NCBI GenBank assembly: GCA_036488085.1 | Contig: DASXHZ010000046.1 | Location: 62,001-126,000, forward strand | Reading direction: 5' to 3' | Source: DASXHZ01 sp036488085 | GTDB lineage: Bacteria > Acidobacteriota > Thermoanaerobaculia > Gp7-AA8 | DNA: 64,000 bases | In this document: piece by piece, positions 42,332 through 51,489 of the stretch | How positions within the stretch are numbered: position 1 is the stretch's first letter | Layout of the letters: every line of letters begins with the position of its first letter | Notes under the pieces: generated by a model | The model's input: only the letters and a program-made list of their open reading frames with translations | Told to the model about the DNA's origin: nothing | The model's database searches: none | Program-made: the position numbers and the translations under genes

Positions 42332-44677
42332 ATGCCCTCTCCGCTCCTGACCTATCTGGCCGGACGGCCGGACTCCGCGACGTTTTTCGTCCCGTCGGAG
42401 GTCGCGCGTGTCATCGGCGAGATCTTTCCGCGCGCCGAGTGGCTCCTCCCCGAGCCGTACCGCATCTTTCCCGCCGACGAGACCCAGCCTCCCACCCTCG
42501 GCTTTCCCGTCATGGAGACCACCGTCATCCGCGAGCTCGAGGCGCGGCTAGACCGCTGGCTGGCCGACGAAGTCGCGTGGCACATCTCGCGCGAACAGAC
42601 GCACAAAGAGAAGATGCAGGCGTCGTTCACCGCGTACCTGAACGCCCTGATCAAGACGGCCGAGAACGCGCTCCTCTCCAACCTCCTCAGCGACTACCAC
42701 GCCATCTTCTGGCTCGCCCACTCGGCCGACGTCGCCAAACACTTCGCCGCCCTGCCGCGCCGCATCAGCCAGCTCGACGCCACCACCGGGCGCACCCAGG
42801 GCGACGCGCTGAAATATCGCATCTACGCGAAATGGGCGGCCGAGTGCCGCGACCAGATGACCCAACTTGCCGCCCGCTCCGCCTCGACCCTCGACGGCGA
42901 AGAACAGCGCGGCCTCCAGTTCTTCCGCCTCCTGCAGGACGACGTCCTCATCTTCACCGAGGAATTCGTCGGGCCCGATCTGCGCGAGCTGCGGTCCTTC
43001 ATCAATGGATACCTGCGGCGCGACTTCCAGGCCTTCCGCGACACCTTCGAGAAACTGCGGATCAACGCCACCGACCTGATCCAGAAAGACAAGACCTTCC
43101 GCGCCGCGTTGCCCGTCTTCGGTGTCTCGCCCGACCAGGCGGTCGTCGTGGCGCTGCTGCTCGACGGCCGCTTCCAGAACTTCCTCTTCGAGAACCATTT
43201 CGTTCAGAACGCCGTGACGCGCGAAGAGCGCGAGCAGTTCGCCCTCATCGCCAAGCGGGTACGCGAGTTCGCCGTCCTGACGCAGTTGCGCCGGGCGATC
43301 GTCTGGATGACCACGACCGCGGACGGACAGATCGTCTCCACCGACCGGCGCAACCCGACCACCTTCTCCCGCTCGACACGTCCGCTCGATTTCGGGCGGC
43401 CGGGCGTCGTCGATCCGATGGTGCATCGCTTCGGCCTGATCTACGACATCTCCAGTTTCTCCGAGACCCTCGGCAACATCCGCCGCGGCGGCAGCAAGTC
43501 GGAGATCAGCTCGTACCGTCAAATGGTTCTCTTCCAGCGCAAGCTCGAGACGCTCGCCGAGCGGCATTCACTGCAGTTCGAGAAGTTCCTCGGCGACGGC
43601 GCGTTCTACACCACCCGACGCGCGCTGCGCCTCGTCCGCGCGGCCGTCGAGATCCAGCGCTTCTACTCCGAGATGAAGCGCAAGGGATTCGCGTTCAACA
43701 AAGGCCTCCGCATCGCCGTCAACTACGGCTACTACCGCCTGTTGCCGATGAAGACCTCCAACGAGACGAACGAGCGGATCACCGAGTTCTACGGCCCCGG
43801 CATCGTCGAGCTCTCGCGCCTAACCACCGGCAAGGCGAACAAAGAGATCGAAGAGATCGCCGCATTTCTCGTTTCGCGCGGCTACGACCACTCCACCGTG
43901 ACCCAGTTCTTCGCGCCGCTGGCGCGCGGTGCCGACATCGTCGACCACACCCAGCACGCGCGCGAGTTCTACGCGTACATCAACGCCAACAACAACCTGA
44001 TCAACGAAGGGATCGTCGCGTCGATGAACCTTCTCCAGGAGCTGTCGGCGGAGCTGATGAACGAGATGCAGCCGCTGTATCGCCTTAAATGCCAGTGGGG
44101 CACCTACATCGGCTTCGCGCCCGCGGTCCCCGGGCTGGACTTCGTCGGCATCCGGCTCCTCGGCATGGTGCAGCTCAAAGGCCTCGACGACATCGAAGTC
44201 GGCGAGATCGCGCCGTTCACGGCCGCCGAGGTCGAGGCGACGCCGATCGAGGCGAGCGAGTCGCTGACTGCCATCCTGCGCCAGGACTTCCACCAGGAAC
44301 GCGACGCCCACGTCGAGCTCGCGACCGGCGCGATGCACGTCGACCCGACTACGACCGCCAATAGAGTCATTGGCCCCGAGCTCGTCCTCTGCGTCACCGG
44401 CCAGCGCGCCGACGAAGACGAAGTCCTCATCGCCGAATGGGACCCCAGCAGCGACGACCTCAATCGTCCCTTACGAATCCCCTACCGCGACTTCCAACGC
44501 CTCTTCGCCATGAAAGGCGACCTGACCACCGAGACGCTCACCGAGCGCAAGACCACGTTGCGCGACCTCTACCACCGCCTAACCGAACACTCCAACGCCG
44601 AAGCCGTCCCCCTCGGCGCCTTCCGCCGCGAAGAGTACGAACGGTTCATCCTCGGCGAAGTCGTCGAACGGCTGTAG
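42332..44677 (+). CDS. Large protein with a divergent class III nucleotidyl cyclase-like domain
   Basis: The 781-residue soluble protein has an N-terminal ~360-residue helical region I do not recognise. A segment from ~365 to ~520 reads like an adenylate/guanylate cyclase catalytic domain. The two metal aspartates are present (D372 in LIYDISSF, D422 in KFLGDGAFY), Lys418 precedes the second, and the LRIAVNYG strand and the transition-state Arg496 (VELSRL) are in order. The Asn usually four residues before that Arg is Val492. A C-terminal ~260-residue region is unknown. Nucleotide cyclase activity, or a pseudo-cyclase signalling module, is inferred. Divergent from the DnaC-like gene; the intervening repeat may hold the promoter. 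Confidence 0.65.
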   Translation: MPSPLLTYLAGRPDSATFFVPSEVARVIGEIFPRAEWLLPEPYRIFPADETQPPTLGFPVMETTVIRELEARLDRWLADEVAWHISREQTHKEKMQASFTAYLNALIKTAENALLSNLLSDYHAIFWLAHSADVAKHFAALPRRISQLDATTGRTQGDALKYRIYAKWAAECRDQMTQLAARSASTLDGEEQRGLQFFRLLQDDVLIFTEEFVGPDLRELRSFINGYLRRDFQAFRDTFEKLRINATDLIQKDKTFRAALPVFGVSPDQAVVVALLLDGRFQNFLFENHFVQNAVTREEREQFALIAKRVREFAVLTQLRRAIVWMTTTADGQIVSTDRRNPTTFSRSTRPLDFGRPGVVDPMVHRFGLIYDISSFSETLGNIRRGGSKSEISSYRQMVLFQRKLETLAERHSLQFEKFLGDGAFYTTRRALRLVRAAVEIQRFYSEMKRKGFAFNKGLRIAVNYGYYRLLPMKTSNETNERITEFYGPGIVELSRLTTGKANKEIEEIAAFLVSRGYDHSTVTQFFAPLARGADIVDHTQHAREFYAYINANNNLINEGIVASMNLLQELSAELMNEMQPLYRLKCQWGTYIGFAPAVPGLDFVGIRLLGMVQLKGLDDIEVGEIAPFTAAEVEATPIEASESLTAILRQDFHQERDAHVELATGAMHVDPTTTANRVIGPELVLCVTGQRADEDEVLIAEWDPSSDDLNRPLRIPYRDFQRLFAMKGDLTTETLTERKTTLRDLYHRLTEHSNAEAVPLGAFRREEYERFILGEVVERL

Positions 44678-44678
44678 C

Positions 44679-44843
44679 TCAAGGGGGCGGCGCCGCCGTC
44701 ACCTCCAACACGACCTCGTCCGGATCGCCCTCCAGCGCCCTGATCGCTTCGGCATTTCGTCGCAGCGCGCTCTCCACAGCCGCCGCCTGATAGTTCCCCC
44801 GAGCACTCGCGAGGATGTATTTCGCCGTCGTTGACAGCACCAC
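44679..44843 (-). CDS. Possible small protein, 54 aa
   Basis: A short frame from tandem GTG codons (44841-44843 or 44838-44840) to a TGA two bases from the stop of the convergent cyclase-like gene. The product has a helical centre (GNYQAAAVESALRRNAEAIR) and an acidic, Pro-ending tail. Codon use is in keeping with the neighbours, but there is no ribosome-binding site and no recognised family. The remaining sequence up to the DoxX gene (44844-44973) holds that gene's promoter and a good AAGGAG site. Confidence 0.3.
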   Translation of the reverse strand: MVLSTTAKYILASARGNYQAAAVESALRRNAEAIRALEGDPDEVVLEVTAAPPP

Positions 44844-44973
44844 GTAGCCGCATCGTTTGGCGCCGCCGCACCTTCGATGTTCGGTTATTGTGGCGGTGAG
44901 CCTCGCTTCGGCACGTGGGCACCCTTCGTGACCGCCCCCAACCGAGGCGCGAGCGGCAAAAGGAGCCTCATCG

Positions 44974-45354
44974 ATGAATGTCCTGTTGTGGGTTGTCCAG
45001 GTCGTACTCGCGGTGCTGTCGCTCGCGGGCGGAGCGTACAAAGTGTTGATGTTCGAGCAGCTCGCGAAGCTGCCGCCGACGGGTGCGATGCCGCGCGCCG
45101 GGTGGGTCGCGGCCGGGGTGTTCGAGGTGTTGTGCGGCGTGCTGCTGCTTCTTCCGGCGGTGGCGAAGCGGATGCGGGCCTTGACTCCGCTCGTCGCGGG
45201 CGCGCTCGTGGTGGAAAGCGTCGCCTTCGCCGTTCTGTACGCGCGGTACTCGCTGGAGCTGACGGCGACCAATCCTTTGGTCTGGGTCGTCGTCATGGCC
45301 GTGATGGCGGCGTTCGTCGCCTTTGGGCGATACTCGGTCAGGCGATCGGCGTAA
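44974..45354 (+). CDS. DoxX-like membrane protein
   Basis: The 126-residue protein has four hydrophobic helices (VVQVVLAVLSLAGGAYKVL, AAGVFEVLCGVLLLLPAVA, LVAGALVVESVAFAVLYA and LVWVVVMAVMAAFVAF), the DoxX/DoxX-like four-helix pattern. The family includes oxidoreductase-associated and uncharacterised inner-membrane proteins, and no cofactor ligand is obvious. An AAGGAG nine bases before the ATG supports the start. It lies upstream of the split transketolase after a 300-bp gap, so it is probably transcribed separately. Confidence 0.78.
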   Translation: MNVLLWVVQVVLAVLSLAGGAYKVLMFEQLAKLPPTGAMPRAGWVAAGVFEVLCGVLLLLPAVAKRMRALTPLVAGALVVESVAFAVLYARYSLELTATNPLVWVVVMAVMAAFVAFGRYSVRRSA

Positions 45355-45654
45355 GGCTGTTGCCCGGACGCGGCAACGTTGCGGCACGCAGACGACCACG
45401 CACCGCCTCACCGCGCCGGCGTACCGCCCCTGCGTCGCGGCGCGGCGGTGCGACGGCTCAGTGAGACAAGCGATACATCGGCGCGGGTCGCTCCACCGGC
45501 GGGGTGAGACGAACAAGGCGTCAGCGTGCGACGGTCGCCCTACGCGATGAAGCGATGCGACGTTCGGATGGGGCGCTTCAGCGTCGCGGTGAGGCGCGGC
45601 GCCGTCTGGCCGAGACACCGAGCCGCCCACCCTAACTACCGAATGGAGCAGTAG
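45355..45654. other. Intergenic region, 300 bp, no gene seen
   Basis: The longest apparently non-coding gap in the window. It is GC-rich with no stable ORF, no tRNA-like cloverleaf and no clean hairpin followed by T-run that I could find. The last 20 bases contain the GGAG ribosome-binding sequence used by the transketolase N-subunit TTG start. A small RNA or a promoter for the transketolase pair could be here. Confidence 0.4.
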
Positions 45655-46518
45655 TTGCACGCCTCGTCATCGATGACGACCAGCGAGTTGGAAGAGCTGG
45701 CTAACACGATCCGGCAGGACATCATCAAGATGCTGGTCGAGGCGGGCAGCGGGCATTCTGCCGGGCCGCTCGGGATGGCCGACGTCTTCACGGCGCTCTA
45801 CTTCGTCGTCCTCAAACACGATCCGAAGAATCCTGACTGGGCGGAGCGCGACCGGCTGATCCTCTCCAATGGGCACATCGTCCCGGTGCGCTACGCCACG
45901 ATGGCGCGGGCCGGCTACTTCCCCGTCGAGGAGCTGATGACGCTCCGCAAGTTCGGGTCGCGTCTGCAGGGCCATCCGGAACGGACGCGCCTTCCCGGGT
46001 TGGAAACGACCAGCGGGCCGCTCGGCTCGGGGCTGTCGCAGGCTTCCGGCATTGCGAAGGCGTGGCAGATGGATGGAATCCGCGATCGCTGGGTCTACTG
46101 CGCGATGAGCGACGGCGAGCAGGACGAGGGGAACACGTGGGAGGCGGCGATGTTTGCCGCCAAGTACAAGCTGGCGAACCTCATCGCCATCACCGATCGG
46201 AACAACATTCAGATCAGCGGGCCGACGGAACAGGTCATGCCGCTCGAAAACCTGCGTGAGAAGTGGGAGGCCTTCGGCTGGCATGTGATCGAGATCGACG
46301 GCCACAACTTCACGCAGATCATCGACGCCTGCCACTTCGCGAAGACGATCGAGAATCAGCCGGTCATGATCATCGCCCACACCATCCCCGGCAAAGGGGT
46401 CGATTTCATGGAGTACGACTTCCACTGGCACGGCAAGCCGCCGAACGCCGAGGAGGCGCGAAAGGCGTTGAACGAGCTCCGCACGTTGGGCGGGCGGATC
46501 GAGAGCGAGCACCAGTGA
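45655..46518 (+). CDS. Transketolase N-terminal subunit
   Basis: The 287-residue product carries the thiamine-diphosphate half of transketolase: SGHSAGPLGMADVF, SNGHIVPVRYA, LETTSGPLGSGLSQASG and the ThDP/metal motif MSDGEQDEGNTWEA, ending with HTIPGKGVDFMEYDFHWHG. It is one of the split enzymes in which the two halves are separate subunits. They transfer two-carbon units in the pentose phosphate pathway. I use TTG at 45655, supported by GGAG; the ATG at 45673 (MTTSELEEL) is possible. It overlaps the C-subunit gene by 4 bp (GTGA). Confidence 0.95.
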   Translation: MHASSSMTTSELEELANTIRQDIIKMLVEAGSGHSAGPLGMADVFTALYFVVLKHDPKNPDWAERDRLILSNGHIVPVRYATMARAGYFPVEELMTLRKFGSRLQGHPERTRLPGLETTSGPLGSGLSQASGIAKAWQMDGIRDRWVYCAMSDGEQDEGNTWEAAMFAAKYKLANLIAITDRNNIQISGPTEQVMPLENLREKWEAFGWHVIEIDGHNFTQIIDACHFAKTIENQPVMIIAHTIPGKGVDFMEYDFHWHGKPPNAEEARKALNELRTLGGRIESEHQ

Positions 46519-47516
46519 GGGACCTGCATCTCAACCCGAAGCTGTACGAAAAAGACATCGAACAAGAGGCGATCCGATCGGGTTTCGGCCGCGGTCTCGT
46601 TGCGGCGGGACGCAAGGACGAGCGCGTCGTGGCCTTGTGCGCGGACTTGACCGAGTCGACGCACATGGACGGCTTCGCGAAAGAATTTCCGGACCGCTTC
46701 GTCGACGTCGGCGTGGCCGAGCAAAACCTGGTCACGGCCGCGGCCGGGATGGCATTGGCCGGGAAGATCCCGTTCGTCTCGAGTTACGCCGCGTTCTCCC
46801 CGGGGCGGAACTGGGAACAGATTCGCACCACGATCTGCCTGAACGAAACGAACGTGAAGATCGTCGGCTCGCACGCCGGAGTCTCCGTCGGCCCCGACGG
46901 CGCGACGCACCAGATGCTGGAAGACATCGCTTTGATGCGAGTACTCCCGCGGATGCGCGTGGTCGTGCCGTGCGACAGCATCGAGGCGGAGAAGGCGACG
47001 ATTGCACTCGCCGTCGAGGGAGCGGCCTACATCAGGCTGGCGCGCGAGAAGACTCCCGTGGTGACGACGAAAGAGACGCCGTTCGATCTCGATGAGGCGC
47101 TCGTGCTGCGCGAAGGCGCCGACGTGACGATCATTGCTTGCGGCCCGATGGTGTATCAGGCGCTGATGGCCGCAGAACTTTTGTCGTCGGAGGGCATCGA
47201 GGCCGAGGTAATCAACTGCGCCGTCATCAAGCCGCTCGATGAACGAGCGATCCTCGCGAGCGTACGAAAAACACGTCTCGTCATCACCGCCGAGGAAGCT
47301 CAAGCCGCCGCAGGCCTCGGCGGCACAATCGCCGAGCTCCTCGGCGAGCACGAGCCGTTGCCGCTCCTGCGGGTCGGGATGCAAGACCGGTTCGGCGAAT
47401 CGGGGAAGCCCGCGGAGCTCATGGCGTACTTCCACCTCACCGCGCCGTACATCGCGGAACACGCCCGGAAACTGCTCGGGATGAAAGCGCGACCGCGGGT
47501 TGCTGCGAAACGGTGA
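46515..47516 (+). CDS. Transketolase C-terminal subunit
   Basis: From a GTG overlapping the N-subunit stop (GTGA), the product has 333 residues. It holds the pyrimidine-binding half: ADLTESTHMDGFAKEFPDRF, the catalytic Glu in DVGVAEQNLVTAAAGMA, the aromatic FVSSYAAF, and SHAGVSVGPDGATHQ. The C-terminal regulatory domain follows (DVTIIACGPMVYQAL). It joins the N-subunit to form the active enzyme. Tight coupling gives equal amounts of both chains. The end is well separated from the next gene, 61 bp away. Confidence 0.95.
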   Translation: MRDLHLNPKLYEKDIEQEAIRSGFGRGLVAAGRKDERVVALCADLTESTHMDGFAKEFPDRFVDVGVAEQNLVTAAAGMALAGKIPFVSSYAAFSPGRNWEQIRTTICLNETNVKIVGSHAGVSVGPDGATHQMLEDIALMRVLPRMRVVVPCDSIEAEKATIALAVEGAAYIRLAREKTPVVTTKETPFDLDEALVLREGADVTIIACGPMVYQALMAAELLSSEGIEAEVINCAVIKPLDERAILASVRKTRLVITAEEAQAAAGLGGTIAELLGEHEPLPLLRVGMQDRFGESGKPAELMAYFHLTAPYIAEHARKLLGMKARPRVAAKR

Positions 47517-47577
47517 CGTCGCGGGCGGTCGCGACCATCTTCGGCTCCCTTCCTAGTACTCTCGCTCAATCGAGCAA

Positions 47578-48330
47578 ATGGATAGGAACGACAGGAGCGC
47601 GCTGCACATCGCGGGCGTGGGTCATGCCGTCTTCGGCCTGACCGTGCTCGCGATGGGCATCCAAGGGGTAGTGGAGCGCAAGTTCAACGTGCTCTGGCAA
47701 CCGGTCCCGAAGTGGGTGCCTGCGCGCGAGGTGCTGGTGTATGTCTGCGCGCTCGTCGCCCTGCTCGCCGGAATTGGTCTGATCTGGCGGCGCACCTCCG
47801 GCATCGCCGCGCAGGTGCTGCTCGGTTGGACGCTGCTTTGGTTACTGCTCGTGCGGCTGCCCAATCTCGCGACGACCCCGGGGATCGACTCGGTGTGGGC
47901 GGCGTGCAAGACCGTGGTGATGGCGGCGGCAGCGTGGGTGCTCTATGTCTGGTTCGCGGACGGCGCCGGACTGCGCATCGGCCAGGCGCTCTTCGGTCTC
48001 GCCATGATCCCGTTTGGCGTGGCGCACTTCCTCTACCTCAATGCGACCGCGCCGCTAGTCCCGAACTGGCTGCCGTGGCACGTCGCGTGGGCATACATCA
48101 CTGGCGCGACGTTCATCGCGGCCGGAATCGCGATCATCATCGGCATCGCCGCGCGACTCGCCGCCGCGTTGTCGACAATTCAAATGGGCCTCTTCACGCT
48201 CATCGTCTGGCTCCCGGTCATTGCGGCCGGCCACGCGAAGCCGTTCCAGTGGAGCGAGTTCGTCGTGTCATGGATCCTCACCGCCTGCGGATGGGTGGTG
48301 GCGGATTCGTACCGGCGGCGGCCGGGTTAA
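47578..48330 (+). CDS. Duplicated DoxX-like membrane protein, 8 helices
   Basis: This 250-residue protein has eight hydrophobic segments in two similar sets of four, each starting with an HA(V)FG-like or QALFG motif (HAVFGLTVLAMGIQG; QALFGLAMIPFGVAHFLY). Each set matches one DoxX unit, so it looks like an internal duplication. The function is unknown; inner-membrane location is clear. Its 3' end overlaps the convergent membrane-protein gene by 53 bp, so transcripts from the two strands can pair there. Confidence 0.75.
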   Translation: MDRNDRSALHIAGVGHAVFGLTVLAMGIQGVVERKFNVLWQPVPKWVPAREVLVYVCALVALLAGIGLIWRRTSGIAAQVLLGWTLLWLLLVRLPNLATTPGIDSVWAACKTVVMAAAAWVLYVWFADGAGLRIGQALFGLAMIPFGVAHFLYLNATAPLVPNWLPWHVAWAYITGATFIAAGIAIIIGIAARLAAALSTIQMGLFTLIVWLPVIAAGHAKPFQWSEFVVSWILTACGWVVADSYRRRPG

Positions 48331-50101
48331 CGCCCAGCTCCCCCACCACCACCCCCTCGTGAACGATCGTGAGGCGGCGCGTGCACGTTCGCTCCATGGC
48401 GGCGCGGCATTCGGCGGCTTCGACTTCCATCGTCGGGCGCATGGGTAAGTGGGCGCCGAGGCCGATGAAGCGGACGAATACGGCGAGCTTGGCGGCGGAG
48501 CTGGTGCAGGCGCAGCGTTGGGGCATGGAAGTGAAAGACGCGATGCCGAGGCGGTACTTGGCGGCGAGGTCGGGATATGTCTCCGAGGCGAGGCCCGGAT
48601 ATAGCCACGGCCAGATCCACTTCGCGTTGTTGAGGACTTCGACCGTCGTTCCCCGCGCGAGGTTGGAGTGCGCGAGCGCCTCGCGGACGGGGTAGTAGAT
48701 CGGCGCGTCGAAATGCTCGAAGAAATTGCGGGCGTCGGCCGGCTTCCGATCGCTCGCGATCATCGCCGTGAGCGGACCGGCGTACGTGACGACGATCGCC
48801 GCGATCAGGGCGGCGCCGATACCGCGCCAGCGGATGCGGTCCGCGACGAAGCCGAGGGCCAGTGCGAGAAACACCAGCGACGCGAGATTCAGCCGCGGGT
48901 AGCCGGCCCAGACGCGCGTGCGGAGGGCGAAGAAAAAGTACGCGGCATTGGCCGCCGCCGCAATCGCGATCGCGGTCGCCCCGCGGTTTCGGAACGCGAG
49001 CACGAGCAGCGCGAGAGTCGCGAGCGCCAGCAGCGGCAGCGCCGCGCCGAACTGCAACGACACGCGGTCCCACCACTGCGCGGCATGCGGTCCCATCGCC
49101 TCGCCGAGGGTCATATAGCCGCGGGCGGACCAGAGGCGCGCGTCACGGTTCGCGGCGAAGACGATGAACGGCATCGCGGCGGTTGCACATGTCGCGACGT
49201 ACGGCCACGTCAGCCGGCGCGAAAGGAACACGGCGGCCACGATCGGGAGCGCCAGAATGGCGTACTCCTTCACCATCGCGGCGCTTCCGATCAGCAACAG
49301 CGGCCGCCATATCGCCTCGGCGCGGAAGCGGAGCAGATGCTCGCCCGACGTCAGGAGGAGCACCAGCGCCCACGGCTCGAGATACGAGCTCGTAAAGTAG
49401 TAGACGAAGTCTCTCTGCCAGAAGAGGAAGAAGCCGGTGGTCAGCGCCGCGATGTCTACGCGGCGGCCGATGAGCATCGGGCGGAGAAGGAGCAGCCAGG
49501 CGGGGATCGAGAGCGCATTCACGAGCCGCTCGATGTCGATCGGCATCGCGTGCGGAATCAGCGCGCGAAACGGGACGGAGGCGAAGTGGAGGAGCGCCGG
49601 ATATTGCACGGAGAAGGCACCGCGGAAGCCGAGCAGCCCAAGCGCCGCGACGGCCGCGACGCCGAACAGCGGGAGCCGCGACGCGGGATTGCGGCGCACG
49701 GCCCTTATGACCAGAACGATTGCGACGACCGCGATCAGCCACCCAAACGGGACCCATAACGCGTACGCCTCGAGCGCCAGTCCGTCGTGAACGGCGTGAT
49801 CGCCGCTCACCGGGAACTCCTGCCGCCACGTCAACGCGAGGTTCAATGCCGCCGGCAAGGAGACGATCGCGGCCGCGATCGCATCGCGCAGGCCGGGCCG
49901 GACACCGCGCGGCGGCGTCTCGAGTACGAACGGATACCGCGCGATCGCGAACGCGAGCAGCAGCGCGGCCACCCATGCAAGGCACCGCGTCGCGTCAACG
50001 GCAACCCAGAGCGCCCCGGCGAGCGAGACAACGAAAAGGTAAACGACGAGCCAGTTGCTGGACCACGCGATGGTGGTGGTCGAGGCTCGGCCGTCCGTCA
50101 C
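48278..50101 (-). CDS. Large polytopic membrane protein, possible GT-C family
   Basis: A 607-residue protein with about twelve hydrophobic segments up to residue ~480, then a soluble C-terminal part that ends in a Pro/Arg-rich tail. The layout is that of GT-C glycosyltransferases and related membrane proteins, and the acidic residues in the first loop (GDHAVHDGLALEA) may correspond to their catalytic position. I do not recognise a specific family. It overlaps the serine hydrolase gene by 4 bp upstream and the convergent DoxX-like gene by 53 bp at its end, which affects only its last ~17 codons. Confidence 0.65.
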   Translation of the reverse strand: MTDGRASTTTIAWSSNWLVVYLFVVSLAGALWVAVDATRCLAWVAALLLAFAIARYPFVLETPPRGVRPGLRDAIAAAIVSLPAALNLALTWRQEFPVSGDHAVHDGLALEAYALWVPFGWLIAVVAIVLVIRAVRRNPASRLPLFGVAAVAALGLLGFRGAFSVQYPALLHFASVPFRALIPHAMPIDIERLVNALSIPAWLLLLRPMLIGRRVDIAALTTGFFLFWQRDFVYYFTSSYLEPWALVLLLTSGEHLLRFRAEAIWRPLLLIGSAAMVKEYAILALPIVAAVFLSRRLTWPYVATCATAAMPFIVFAANRDARLWSARGYMTLGEAMGPHAAQWWDRVSLQFGAALPLLALATLALLVLAFRNRGATAIAIAAAANAAYFFFALRTRVWAGYPRLNLASLVFLALALGFVADRIRWRGIGAALIAAIVVTYAGPLTAMIASDRKPADARNFFEHFDAPIYYPVREALAHSNLARGTTVEVLNNAKWIWPWLYPGLASETYPDLAAKYRLGIASFTSMPQRCACTSSAAKLAVFVRFIGLGAHLPMRPTMEVEAAECRAAMERTCTRRLTIVHEGVVVGELGVNPAAAGTNPPPPIRRR

Positions 50102-51489
50102 TCCGCCGCCGCGACGATGTACTGCTCGAGCTTTCCATCGGGCATCCAGAAGGTGGTGATGCCGAAGGTGCTTTTTGCGAACTTGACGTTGTAGCGGCGG
50201 AGGACCATGCCGCCGCGGAGCGACTGGCCGGCTTGGGTGAAGTCGGTGGGCGTGCCGAGGGGACCGAGGGTGGCGGCGAAGTCTTTGAGGGCCTGGTCGG
50301 TGAAGTAGGCGTTCGCGTTCGAGGTGAAGAGCGAGCGGTCGATGGTGCCCTTCTGGAGGCCGGCGAAGATCTTCTTCGACTCGTCCAACATCGCCTGCGT
50401 GGCAGGGTCGGTCGACGCGAAGAGGACCTTCGCGATGCGGGAAGCGATCTGCGAGGACGCGCCGGTGGCGTCTAGGTTGGTGAGGACGACGATGGCGGCG
50501 CGCTCGTCGGGATAGACCTCGTTGCGGGCGGTGAAGCCGGAGACTTCGCCGCCGTGCGAGATCTGGCGGCGGCCGTCGACCATGGCCACCCCGACGCCGA
50601 GGGCGTAGTGCGTGCCGACGCCGCTATTGAGCTCCACTTCGTGCTCCAGCTCGCGGTACGACTCGGGGCGGAGGATGGTCTGGTCGATGATGGAGATGTC
50701 CCACTTCGCGAGGTCGGACGCCGTCATCGCCAGTTCGCCGGCGGCGTACATCCAACCCTTTCCCTCCTTCGGCGCGGGGCGCAGCGGGCCGGCGGCGTAG
50801 CGGAGGTAGCGCATGGCGTCGGTAGCCGGCAGCGCCGAGACGTCGGTGTTGTAGACGCTCGTCATCTGCAGCGGCGTGAAGACGTGCTGCTGCAGGAAGT
50901 CGACGAGCGGCATTCCGGCGACGCGCTCGAAGATCATGCCGGCGATGACGTAGTTGGTGTTGCTGTACTGCCACTTCGATCCCGGCTCGAAGTCGAGCGG
51001 CTTCTTCGCCCAGCCGTTGACGACTTCGTCGGGCGTCGCGGGGTTGAGCATGTTCGCCATGACGTAGTCCTGCGGCCAGAAGTCCTGGTAGCCGGAGGTC
51101 ATCGACAGGAGCTCGCGGATGGTGACGTCTTTCGCGCGCGTCAGATCCGGAAGCCAGCGCACGACTTTGTCGTCGAGGCTCAGTTTCCCCTCCTCGGCGA
51201 GCATGAGCAGCGACGACGCGGTGAACTGTTTGCTGATCGAGCCGATGCTGTAGCGCATCTGCGGCGTGGCCGCGACGGCCGGGTCGAGCCGCGCGTTGCC
51301 GTACGCGTGGACGTACGCGATCTTCCCGTCCTTCACGACCGCGATCGACGCGCTCGGCGCGCCGGTCTTCGCCAGCAACTCGACCGCCGCCTTGTCGATA
51401 CTCGCGCGCATCTCGGGCGGGAGGGTTTCCTGCGCGAGGGCAGCGGTAGCGACGAGCAGAACGAGAGCGAAGCGAGTCAGCGTGCGCAT
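50098..51489 (-). CDS. Beta-lactamase-family serine hydrolase (class C-like, exported)
   Basis: From the ATG at 51489 the precursor has 463 residues with a Sec signal peptide ending ALA|QE. It has the penicillin-recognising fold motifs: SISK (nucleophile Ser84, Lys87), YSN (residues 175-177) and HGG (in place of KTG) in RRQISHGGEVSG. The last ~120 residues form a separate domain. Such proteins are esterases, D-amino-acid peptidases or beta-lactamase-like, and the substrate cannot be told from sequence. The start overlaps the end of the threonine aldolase gene by 13 bp; a GTG at 51495 would extend it by two residues. Confidence 0.9.
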   Translation of the reverse strand: MRTLTRFALVLLVATAALAQETLPPEMRASIDKAAVELLAKTGAPSASIAVVKDGKIAYVHAYGNARLDPAVAATPQMRYSIGSISKQFTASSLLMLAEEGKLSLDDKVVRWLPDLTRAKDVTIRELLSMTSGYQDFWPQDYVMANMLNPATPDEVVNGWAKKPLDFEPGSKWQYSNTNYVIAGMIFERVAGMPLVDFLQQHVFTPLQMTSVYNTDVSALPATDAMRYLRYAAGPLRPAPKEGKGWMYAAGELAMTASDLAKWDISIIDQTILRPESYRELEHEVELNSGVGTHYALGVGVAMVDGRRQISHGGEVSGFTARNEVYPDERAAIVVLTNLDATGASSQIASRIAKVLFASTDPATQAMLDESKKIFAGLQKGTIDRSLFTSNANAYFTDQALKDFAATLGPLGTPTDFTQAGQSLRGGMVLRRYNVKFAKSTFGITTFWMPDGKLEQYIVAAAE

